Shown: positions 1 through 8,224 of the stretch, piece after piece
How positions within the stretch are numbered: position 1 is the stretch's first letter
Layout: each line of letters opens with the position of its first letter
Source of the DNA: Diphasiastrum complanatum
Taxonomy: Eukaryota > Streptophyta > Lycopodiopsida > Lycopodiales > Lycopodiaceae
Reading direction: 5' to 3'
DNA length: 21,390 bases
Assembly: GCA_029204225.1 (NCBI GenBank)
Contig: CM055109.1
Span: 33,120,927 to 33,142,316, forward strand
Translations under genes and position numbers: made by a program
Notes under the pieces: model-generated
The model's database searches: none
Told to the model about the DNA's origin: nothing
The model's input: only the letters and a program-made list of their open reading frames with translations

Positions 1-2987
1 AAGATATGATCCGATGTAGTATATCCCGGTCTGAAACCCGCCTGTCCAATGGCATGGAGTGATCTAGCATCCATCTCTGTACTGATCTCTGACTGTAGGA
101 TAGAACCATATACTTTGGCGAAGAGGTGACTGATCATAATGGTGGAAGACATGGGCCCAGTACGTACTACTATCCTTTTAACTTTATGCACTCTAAACTT
201 TAAAGACTCCATGTAGTATGATGATTGATCATGATTCATTGATATGTAGTATGTAGTATGTACTACTTGCCACGAAATTTGAATTAAAATCTCGGATCTT
301 GTCTTGTGCAACACTGCAATGTGAGTCGTGACTTGTCACCTGTGAACTAGGTATGGTTGCACCATCATATATGATGGTTGGAGCGATACGAGGAGGCGCC
401 ACATATTGAATATCCTGGTATCTACGTGGGGACGATGTTTCTCAGATCCATCGACACCTCTGGGGAGGCAATCACGGGCGAGTACATGTTCTCACACATT
501 TGAGCTGCCATTGAGGAGGTGGGACCACAACACGTTGTACAGGTATATATATTATACTTATTACTATAATGGTGATTTGTAAATGTCAATGTTTAATGTT
601 GCATTGTTTGATTGATGAACAATGAATTATAGTTCAAAGTCATGCACATTGCATTGTATGGTTGTAACTTGTGCAGGTGGTCACAGACAATGCGTCTCCA
701 TGGGTAGGCTCGTTAATGAGACCTACCCACCACATTTTTTGGACACTTTGTGTTGTACACTGCCTAGACTTGTTGGTCGAGGATGTGGCCAAGATTCCAT
801 GGATTGCGGAGGTGGTATGTACAGCACAGTCCTTGGTGAGATTCGTCACCAAGAGGCCCAGGGTCCTGGCCATGTTCAGATAGTCCACCTTGGATGCCTT
901 GAGATCTGCCCCCACCAGGTATGCAAGTTGCAACTCAAATTTGAGTGCGCTTCTGTTGGTAAGTATTTATTGTTCAGTGTTTAGTTACAAGTACAACTTA
1001 CTAGTAGCTAAGTAATGGCTATTGTAGTTAGAACTTAGTAGTTACTAGTTTGTAACTTTGCGAGCACCTCAACACTAAATGTTCAAAACTTCAATGTAGT
1101 ATGTACCTAGGTCCTACTCTTGAATGTTCAATGCAAATTGCAATGCATCATATTTCATGGCACATGCATGTACTGTGTTGTCAGGACTCAGAAGTTAGAA
1201 CTTGTCACTTGTGCCCTGTGCAGGTTTGCATTTATGTTCCTGGTCCTAGAACGATTGCTGAAAGTTCATCAGGGCTTGAGGTAAATGGTTGTTGTCGTTG
1301 AGTGGGCACAGTGGGGGCCATCACAGGAGCCCAGGAGTAAGAGATTCGAGCGGACTGTTATGTATTCATCATTTTGGGATGAGGCTCGATCCATTGTGGT
1401 GGGCCTACAACCTATCTACACTGTCCTACGCCTTACAGATCGAGAGGGCTGCACAATGGGCCTCTTGTACGAGTTCATGGACAGGCTGGGTGAGCAGTTG
1501 AGCCTTTGCACGACCATTAGCCTAGAGAGGTATATCGCGATTCGCTGAGGCCTGACGCTTATTACTTAAACCTTGCTAGTTAGTAGTTACTAGTATGTAG
1601 TTGGTACTAAGTTCTAACTTGAAACTTCTAAGTTGTAACTTGTAAGTAATGTTTGAAATTTTGAAGCATGTTTGAAATCATTCTAATTTCTTGTAGGCTT
1701 GAGGAGGTCCGGCTCCTTTGGCAGAGCAGGTGGGAGTGGTTTCATAAGCCCCTGCATGCCATGGCCCACATACTCCATCCACTTTGGAGGAATGAGGAGC
1801 AGTTCATAGATAGGGAGCTCAGGGATGGCTGGAATGCCTATATCTCCCGAGTTTATCCTGATGTACTCGGGCAGGCTAACCTGCTGGATGAGCTCCAGAT
1901 TTACAAGCAGGAGCGCTTTTGAGAGATGGTAATAAACTGACCATGGTCCACCGTCCATTTAAGTTTTTAACATTACAGTTTTAACTTGAAACTTCACATT
2001 TTACTACACAATTACTCAATCATATTGTTGGAACTTGGTTGCAACTTGCTAGTACTAACTGCCCCTTGAACTGTGATTCAGGCCAGCTGTGTCCCGTGTC
2101 ATGGTGGTCGAAGTTTGGGGTTGATGTCCCCAAATTGCATCGCCTTGGCATCAGGATTCTCTCACAGGACTGCACTGCAGTTGCTTGTGAGGGATACTGG
2201 AGTGTCCATTCCCTGATTCACACAAAGAAGAGGAATCGACTCTCCTCTGCATAGTTGGAGAGGTTGGTGTACGTACACGCTAACCTGAGACTTTTGGGTA
2301 GACTCCAGACCACCCCAGAGCCTATCCAGGTAAGCCATAAATTATAATTTCTAGCATGTTATCCCAATTGGCAGTTAGTAGATACTAAATAGATCAATCA
2401 TCATAGTAGACTATAGCTAAATTTTAACTTTTGTCGGCCCTTGTAATTTTGTCTTGACTCTTGATTTCAATGTGCATTGTGACATGGGTGTAGGTTAATC
2501 CCGATAAGATCGATGTGGCAAAGGTTCCAAAGTTGCCACCGAGAGACCAGGTAGAGGAGGACGTGTATGCATTCCTCCATGAGGAGGCCATGCAGAGTGC
2601 AGGTGAGAAATTAGAATTTAGCTCTCTTCACGCTTGCCGCTTGTCAGTTCGAAGTTGACAGTGTGTCACTTGTCTAAGGTCTTGAATTAAATTTTCGAAG
2701 TTCGAACTAATAATTGTAATTTACTAATTTGCAGGCAATAATACGTTTGTCCCTCCTTGTGTGCAGGATCTGTCACTCGAGCATAGCGCAAGAGGAGGGC
2801 AGGAGAGGGTAGCAGCTCCTGTGCTCACAGCCCTGAGGGCCCTGACGACGAGTCTGAGTCTGAGGCATCGTCAGGGTCAGAGTCCTCAGAGGAGGAGTAT
2901 GTGGATGAGGAGTCCGAGGAGAGTGGGGATGAGGATGAGGGGCATCATACCTCTGCCTATGATGAGGATTTCGCAGCTGCCACTTGA
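1..2987 (+). pseudogene. hAT-family transposase (DUF659 type), decayed, with introns
   Basis: Exon-like blocks in order are about 1-181, 351-542, 677-918, 1224-1529, 1697-1928, 2082-2329, 2494-2602 and 2735-2987. Most borders are AG|...|GT, and phases agree at several joins (542/677, 918/1224, 1529/1697, 2329/2494). The translation resembles plant DUF659/hAT proteins: IYDGWSDTRRR, FLRSIDTSGE, QVVTDNAS, HCLDLLVEDVAKIPWI, VLRLTDREG, HAMAHILHPLW, then the C-terminal hAT dimerisation region (WWSKFGVD, ACEGYWSVHSLIHTKKRNR, LERLVYVHANLRLL). The final block reads as an Asp/Glu/Ser-rich tail ending at TGA 2985-2987. Such proteins cut and paste hAT DNA transposons. The copy is dead: in-frame stops lie after GEYMFSHI, VLAMFR, HQGLR, YKQERF and RLSSA. 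There are frameshifts near 435 and 2820, and a one-base phase mismatch between the blocks ending at 1928 and starting at 2082. The N-terminus (BED finger) lies left of the window. Family seen clearly; exact exon borders inferred. Confidence 0.85.
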
Positions 2988-4151
2988 GAGACCACAGCAA
3001 GCTCCACAGCACCAGCGAGTAGGAGACTCAGGCGTAGGAGAGCTTAGAGTGCTCATTGTACATTGTAGATTGTAGATGTCACTATATGAGCATTGACTCT
3101 TGAGCTGTTTACACATCATGATTTATCATCAGAGCTGAGACATGTGACATGTCCCATGTGGCATTACATTGGTGACCGGACTCATAAGGCACCTGGCATA
3201 TGTATTTACAGTTTACTATTATGTTATGAAATTTGAATCATGATATATTATGGATTCTCATTTGAAATTTCTGATTCATGAAGTTAATTGTAGTCTGTTA
3301 GTCGATTATCTGATTACTAATTAGAATTTAGGAATATCAGGATTCAGGATTCAATAGTTAGTAGTTACTAATGGTTTTACAATTTTGATTGGTATTTAAT
3401 GTATTATGTTAGTAGTTACAACTTACGTATAGAATGTTGAATGTTCAATGTTAATTGTTCAATGATGAATGATGAATCTAAGTTTCAACTTTCTAACATA
3501 AATTTTTTTGGCTTTAGCCTTTCTCAAACATTGTCATAACCTTCTTGTTTATTCTTTTAAGTTTTCTCCGATCTCGACATTGCAATTTGCAAATAAGTTT
3601 GAACTTCAACTTTCAACTTTGAAACAAAACTACAATCTACAATCCTGACTCCTACAGTCTAGACTCTACCTAGCTACCATTTAATATCCATAATACATAA
3701 TACATGTCAATAATCAGACTAGTCAGTGTCGAGTGACTCAGTGGTCACTAGTAAGTTAGTAACTAGTTAGTAGTCACTGGTCAGTGGTCACTATTATAAT
3801 TTATCAGCTCTGAGCTCAAGCCTCAAATTTTAGTTATACTCCTAATTTCTAAACCCTAAGTTCCAAGTTCCAAGTTCCAACTCCAAAGTCCAGACTCCAA
3901 ACTCCACAGTCTCCTGAGACTTGAGTATTTAGCAAGCAGATCCTTGTACCCAGGAATCAGAATATGGTTACAACTTACAACTTACTGGTAACTGTAGTCC
4001 TCTTAAGACTTAAACTTGGGTCATTATGTTTTGATACAGCAAGTCACAGGTCGCAAGAGATCTGATTATCCTGATTCTTGATATCTGTAAATTTAGAGGA
4101 AATTGTTTAGCTATTAGGTATCTATACAGTGAATATATGATGGAAAAGACA
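2988..4151. other. AT-rich region downstream of the hAT pseudogene, no gene
   Basis: I see no coding region here. The sequence is AT-rich and cryptically repetitive. Variants of TTAGTAGTTAC and ACTTACAACTT recur, GAATGTT/CAATGTT/GATGAAT-type words cluster at about 3430-3480, and CCAAGTTCCAAGTTCC leads a run of related words at about 3865-3915. It is most simply the 3' flank and subterminal part of the hAT element, since the same TAGTAGTTACTAG words also occur in the transposase introns (about 1035 and 1580). Confidence 0.5.
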
Positions 4152-4245
4152 GGTTTGAACCATTGTCCGATTCGAACCTAGCCTGCCGGTTCAAACCTCA
4201 AAGAATCGGTTCAAACCAGCCAGTTCGAATCGACTTGTTCGAAAC
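4152..4245. repeat. Cluster of six GGTTYRAACC-like motifs; possible hAT subterminal repeats
   Basis: Within 94 bp there are ggtttgaacc (4152-4161), attcgaacc (4170-4178), ggttcaaacc (4188-4197 and 4208-4217), cagttcgaat (4221-4230) and gttcgaaac (4237-4245). The first is the reverse complement of the third and fourth, so the motifs occur in both orientations. Short repeats near the ends of hAT elements are known transposase binding sites. A possible right terminus, ending CCTTG, follows at 4259. The left terminus is outside the window, so the assignment is inferred. It is not a tRNA gene: no cloverleaf can be drawn around these T-arm-like words. Confidence 0.45.
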
Positions 4246-4662
4246 AGGGTGTAACCTTGCTTATACCGCGTCAGTTTCCTAGAGCTTGACAATGTTGGGG
4301 TTCCAGTAGCAATTTTATGTGGAGACGGGGCGTTTCCAAGGCATGGGCATCCCTCATACGAGCAGACTTTGTCAGTTGTGCACTTCAGGAGAGGTGGAGT
4401 CTAAGGAACACTTTCTTTTCGGGTGTCCTATCTATTATGAGATCCGAGGACGCTCGAGATGTTCTTGCTCCGCAGAGATATTTGTCAAAGAGATCAGTCT
4501 TGTTAGAAAACCGGCTTGCTCATACAAGTAACCCAAGACAAGATTCCTATTGTGATGAAACCATAGCCAAACACATGAGAGAGAACACAAGTGATGGAAA
4601 CTCCAACTATGTCCCGTTGCAAATGAGGTAGGGAGCACTACATTCTTATAGACTTTGGTCTA

Positions 4663-4921
4663 TGTCAAAAGCAAAAGCAATCTAAAAGCAATTGCCTAAT
4701 TGATGTCGCTACATATGGTAAAAGCACGAACACCTATCTATAGCAATAACTTGTGCTCCAAATCAAGCACTAGAATCTAGAACTTGTCTAACTATAGTCT
4801 AACTAGACTTTTACTAGATATAGGTAAGGGCCCCTAGAATTAGCACGCAGGCATGGCCCAATAATCCTAATTAACCTAGATGATAACATTAGGGGTACTA
4901 ATGTGAACATTAACTCTGACA
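4663..4921 (-). mobile_element. Solo LTR (copia-like) with 5-bp target site duplication
   Basis: The segment begins TGTCAAAAGC and ends AACTCTGACA, giving TG...CA ends and a 5-bp TGTCA/TGACA terminal inverted repeat. It is flanked by GTCTA on both sides (4658-4662 and 4922-4926), the 5-bp duplication typical of LTR-retrotransposon integration. Read on the minus strand, its first 40 bases match 20052-20091 with one difference, and there they lie directly behind a polypurine tract, which fixes the orientation. No internal region remains, so this is a solo LTR left by LTR-LTR recombination. It sits inside LINE copy A and is therefore younger than it. At 259 bp it is a plausible size for a plant copia LTR. 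Confidence 0.88.
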
Positions 4922-5336
4922 GTCTAAATACCCCACTCAGCAGACTCGGATTACTTCCTTTTCTCTAGGAGGAGATCTAGAGCAGATGGTGATGCCACCG
5001 ACATTTTGTCAGAGGATGAGTCAGACATCTTATCTAGGGATGTTCATCAAGATCGCCGATAGCACACTGCTTCCAGACCACCGTCATCATCTTCTATCCT
5101 TGTTGTCTTTAGCAGTGGTCCTTCCCATATAGTTCGGATGGTTACTGTATGGCTTTAGTTATTTATTGTACCATGTACCTTATCTCAGACTTTCATGTCT
5201 TGATGACATAGGAGAGTTTGTTTATTTGTTTTGTCTTGATAGGCTATTATTTAGTAGTCGTATTTGTTGTTTATGGAGACATTTATTTGCTCCTTTGAAT
5301 ATCTATCACACTTGAGATGTACTTACTTGGTGTTAT

Positions 5337-5366
5337 ATGCCTTTTGGCATTCAAAAGACATTAATA

Positions 5367-5370
<4 letters not shown>
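5337..5370 (+). promoter_or_regulatory. LINE 3'-terminal hairpin and AATAAAGC end (copy A)
   Basis: ATGCC-TTTT-GGCAT (5337-5350) is a perfect 5-bp hairpin with a T4 loop, followed by TTAATAAAGC (5361-5370) and then (TC)30. Nearly the same sequence ends copy B at 6713-6746, although the two 3' UTRs further upstream look unrelated. Conserved 3' stem-loops in several LINEs are the site recognised by the reverse transcriptase, so a similar role is inferred here. Confidence 0.6.

Positions 5371-5430
<60 letters not shown>
5371..5430 (+). repeat. (TC)30 microsatellite tail of LINE copy A
   Basis: A pure TC dinucleotide run of 60 bp. It directly follows the LINE 3' end and directly precedes the 5' leader of copy B, so it is both the tail of A and the left flank of B. 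Confidence 0.97.
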
Positions 5431-5433
<3 letters not shown>

Positions 5434-5610
5434 GCGATGGTGGCCGTTCTAACGCGAGGGTGTGCCTTGCTCCAGCGAGGGCTTGGTCCAGCGGCCCTCT
5501 TTCATCTATCCATCGTTGCTGCCCATTGGCCCTTCCTCCAGCGCACTGTCCATCATTGCTCCCATCAAAGCTTAGCTGCGGATTTTCCCACGCTTACTAC
5601 AGTGCCTGAT

Positions 5611-6592
5611 ATGCCTCGCCGTAAAGGGGCTTTTACCCTTCCTTCCAATACTGCTTCTTCATCTGCTTCGTCGTCTTCTTCATCCATTTCAGACCCACCT
5701 TCACCTTCACCTTCTATACCAGTATATCTCCGTCAAATCCTATTGTTGCTAATAGTGAATCCATCATAGCCGATCCTTTGACCCCGAATACCCCAGAAGA
5801 GGAATCACTTCTGCTCCAACCTTTATGATCTCAGTCATTCATGCAGATCAATTACATTCCTATGAATATCTCAACGACAATCGGAAAAAACTTCTTTCTC
5901 TTGAAGCTATGATCCAAGCCGTTCAATCTCATCTTCGAAAACTAGATTCTTCTATCGATGATCTCAAGAAAGAAGTTGCAGCTGTCAAAATCGAAGCATC
6001 CTCTCATTCGACTACTTCAACTAAGATCCAACAACTTGAAAGTCAAGTGGCACAGCATCATACCGCTGTCCAATCCTGGGCAGATGTGGTTAAAGGTCCT
6101 AATACTGTTGTTCTACCACCTCCACCTTCTTTTATCTCAGCTACATTCACCGAGAGCCGTTTGCGAGAGCAAAAGGCTCTTAATGTCCGAGGTATTACGA
6201 ACTCCCATGATGCTGTTGGTGAAGCTAAAAAGTTTCTTGAAAAGAGTCTTCAACACCACCACAAAGATATGGATACTGCATGTCGGCCTACGAAAGATCC
6301 AGGTACTCTTGTTATATGCTTTGCATCTGCCACTGGTCATCATGAAGCGCTAGGGAAGAGATCTACACTGCGGGGCACCACGATATACCTAGATGAAGAC
6401 CTTACTTTCATTTAGGTTCAGGAACGGAAAAAAGCAAAACAGGAGGCTCTAATGACTGGAAAGTGGTTGATCTACAGAGATGGTATCATTCATTTTGTAG
6501 ATATTAAACCTGCTGCTATCACTGAGATATCTGAGACTGGTCAAGTTAGTGAGAGAGTTAGAGCACTGAAGAGATGCCAGTTGAATCTATAA
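5611..6592 (+). pseudogene. LINE ORF1 (nucleic-acid-binding gag-like protein), copy B
   Basis: Starts MPRRKGAFTLPSN with a Ser/Pro-rich N-terminus. A heptad-like coiled coil follows (5840-6090: LLSLEAMIQAVQSHLRKLD, then LKKEVAAVK), then WADVVKGP at about 6080. The C-terminal domain (6120-6590) includes ESRLREQKALNVRGI, TIYLDEDLTFI and GKWLIYRDGIIHFVD. This order (disordered, coiled coil, RNA-binding domain) is that of L1-like ORF1 proteins that coat LINE RNA. Against copy C there is a 10-base deletion near 5723 and a 1-base deletion near 5815. A TAG at 6413-6415 interrupts TFI*VQERKK and is readily explained as CAG to TAG. Downstream of it the frame stays open to TAA 6590-6592. The family assignment rests on my reading of the C-terminal motif and on the related piece at 9600-10164. 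Confidence 0.7.
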
Positions 6593-6712
6593 ATGGTCTA
6601 CGTACCATATAATCCTAGACATTATCCTCTTCTTAGTTAGTTTTGGTTTAGTTATGTTGTTTGACGCCATTGCTCCGTCTTGGTTCCACTCTTATGTACT
6701 TGCTCGTCTTAT

Positions 6713-6746
6713 ACGCCTTTTGGCATGGAAAAGACGTTAATAAAGC
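6713..6746 (+). promoter_or_regulatory. LINE 3'-terminal hairpin and AATAAAGC end (copy B)
   Basis: ACGCC-TTTT-GGCAT (6713-6726) keeps the T4 loop and GCC/GGC stem of copy A with one unpaired C/A step. TTAATAAAGC follows at 6737-6746. Between them AAAAGACG corresponds to AAAAGACA in A. Confidence 0.6.
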
Positions 6747-6763
6747 TTTCTTTCTTTCTTTCT

Positions 6764-6825
<62 letters not shown>
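6747..6825 (+). repeat. TTTC-to-TC microsatellite tail of LINE copy B
   Basis: Starts with several TTTC units, then TTCTTTC, then a pure CT run to 6825. Copy C begins directly after it. Confidence 0.95.
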
Positions 6826-6828
<3 letters not shown>

Positions 6829-6900
6829 GGCTCCAACGATCTGTCCTATTCCACATCATTCCAACGATGGCTCTTCCTAGTTGCTCCAGTGATGGCTCCA

Positions 6901-7128
6901 TAGCTGCCTTCTGCTCCAGCGATCCTGCCCCACCAGCGATCCTTGGATCTACTTCCACGCTCTTCTACTTGCCCCTACACCTGAGCGGATCTTCAACTCT
7001 CTCTGAGCGGCAGTCTGAGCGGAAGTCAATAGCTGCCTTCTGCTCCAGCGATCCTGCCCACCAGCGATCCTTGGATCTACTTCCATGCTCTACTACTTGC
7101 AGATTTGGCCCTACACCTAAGCGGATTT
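6901..7128 (+). repeat. Tandem duplication in the LINE copy C leader (129-bp period)
   Basis: TAGCTGCCTTCTGCTCCAGC at 6901 recurs at 7030. Similarity continues through GATCCTTGGATCTACTTCCA and CCCTACACCT, with small indels. Each unit repeats CTCCAGCGATCC-type words also scattered in the leader of copy B (CTCCAGCGA). Tandem 5' units act as promoters in some LINEs (mouse L1 monomers); that role is only inferred. Confidence 0.75.
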
Positions 7129-7168
7129 CTTGCTGACTGCTACGGACTAGCAACGTTCCAACTTCCAA

Positions 7169-7532
7169 ATGCCTCGTCGTAAAGGGGCTCTTGCCCTTCC
7201 TTTCAACGTTGCTTCGTCTTCTTCATCCGCCTCGTCTTCCTCTTCCATTTCAGATCCACCTTCACCTTCACCTTCTATTCCAGTTGCAATCCCTATCTCT
7301 CCGTCAGATCCTATTCTTGCTAATAGTGAATCCATTATAGCCGATCCTTCGACCCTGAATACCCCTGAAGAGGAATCACTTTTACCTCCAGCCATTATGA
7401 TCTCCGTCATTCATCCAGATCAGTTACGTTCCTATGAATATCTCAACAACCATCAAGTAAAACTTTCTTCTCTTGAAGCTATGATCCAAGCTGTGCAATC
7501 TCATCTTCAGAAACTAGATTCGTCTATTAATT
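7169..7532 (+). pseudogene. LINE ORF1, N-terminal part (copy C)
   Basis: MPRRKGALALPFNVASSS, a Ser/Pro-rich stretch, then MISVIHPDQLRSYEYLNN and the coiled coil SLEAMIQAVQSHLQKLDSSI. The frame is open over all 121 codons and supplies the reference for the two small deletions in copy B. The protein is cut at the junction with the gypsy fragment, losing the rest of the coiled coil and the RNA-binding domain, so it cannot be functional as it stands. Confidence 0.72.
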
Positions 7533-8224
7533 TTCAAGGGCATTAACAAACCAGTTGCCCTAAGTCTTTCAGCTTTATTCACCTGACATTCTCGGCACTT
7601 GCGAACATATGCCTCCACTTGACTTTTTAGATTTGGCCAATAAAAGTTCCTTTTTATAAGGTTAAGTGTTCTTTGTGAGCCAAGGTGCCCTGCACACGGG
7701 CTGTCATGACATTCATGCAGGATTTGGGCCCTTATATCATCATTTTCTGGCACACAAACTTTTCCATTCCGGAAAAGTAACCCATTCCTAATGGAATAGT
7801 CTCTTAATATCTTGTCATAGCATAGTCACTGGCATCCGTCTCAAGTACATAAGGCTTGTTAGAATCCAATATGTGTAAAATAGGTGCTATAGATACACAG
7901 TATTTGAGGTTCTCAAAACTCTGATTCATCTCTTCAGTCCATGTAACCGAAGGATTGTATTTACTATGTCGGGCCGGTTCATTTAGCCCCTTTGTCAAGG
8001 GCAATGCTATAATTGCATAACCCAAGATAAATCTATGAAAAAACCCCGTAAATTTCAAAAAGGACTTAACCTCCTGGATGGCTTGAGGAATTGGCCATTC
8101 ACGAACTTGACGAACTTTATTTGAGTCAATTTCCAACCCATGGTCCGAAATAACGTGACCGAGATAAAGTAATGTCTTCTGGAAGAAAACACATTTGGAT
8201 TCCTTGGCAAAGAGCTTCTTCTAT
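7533..8224 (-). pseudogene. Ty3/gypsy pol remnant: RT thumb region joined to integrase zinc domain
   Basis: Read on the minus strand from 8224: YLGHVISDHGLEIDSNKV, then SFLKFTGFFHRFI and LPLTKGLNEPA, the end of a gypsy reverse transcriptase and its connection. ETDASDYA, the start of RNase H, follows at about 7820. The reading then jumps to YDKILRDYSIRNGLLFR and HDSPCAGHLG...CRECQ, the HHCC zinc-binding domain of gypsy integrase (about 7560-7760). Almost all of RNase H is deleted at about 7815. The RT catalytic centre (YxDD) and the integrase DDE core are absent. The left end is a sharp join with LINE copy C at about 7532. Confidence 0.88.

Larger units (their letters stand above)
4270..5370 (+). 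pseudogene. LINE copy A: 3' end of ORF2 (zinc-binding C-terminus) and 3' UTR
   Basis: The frame through 4319-4450 reads VETGRFQGMGIPHTSRLCQL and continues with CTSGEVESKEHFLFGCPIYY. This matches the zf-RVT-like zinc-binding end of plant L1-type LINE ORF2 proteins, with Cys-x2-Cys followed by His-x4-Cys. The endonuclease and reverse transcriptase are absent; the copy is cut at about 4260 by the putative hAT end. Frame is lost after about 4455, and a solo LTR (4663-4921) splits the rest. The 3' part (4927-5370) has no clear ORF and ends in the hairpin and AATAAAGC shared with copy B, followed by (TC)30. That the zinc-finger piece and this 3' end belong to one element is inferred from continuity across the solo LTR. 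Confidence 0.7.
5431..6825 (+). mobile_element. LINE copy B: ORF1-only non-LTR retroelement
   Basis: A 1.4-kb unit with a 5' leader (5431-5610), one gene (5611-6592), a short 3' UTR (6593-6746) and a TTTC/TC-rich tail (6747-6825). It carries no endonuclease or reverse transcriptase, and 154 bp separate the ORF1 stop from the AATAAAGC end. It would need enzymes from a full-length relative, like the half-L1 (HAL1) elements of mammals. It may instead be a one-off internal deletion. The upstream part shares its start with copy C, and its last ~50 bp match the end of copy A. Confidence 0.72.
6826..7532 (+). mobile_element. LINE copy C: 5' leader and start of ORF1, 3' truncated
   Basis: The leader (6826-7168) follows the TC tail of copy B and contains an internal tandem duplication. 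ORF1 starts at 7169. Identity with copy B stops inside the coiled coil at about 7532, where sequence changes to the minus-strand gypsy integrase. The 3' end of this copy is not in the window. Confidence 0.72.

Noticed and set aside
4152-4245. tRNA-like T-arm words (GGTTCAAACC, TTCGAATC)
   Set aside because: No acceptor, D or anticodon arms can be paired around them, and the words recur in both orientations within 94 bp.
5264-5452. Leu/Ser-repeat proteins read through the (TC)n tracts
   Set aside because: Translations of a dinucleotide microsatellite, not genes. The same applies to the Arg/Glu frames on the other strand near 6764-6825.
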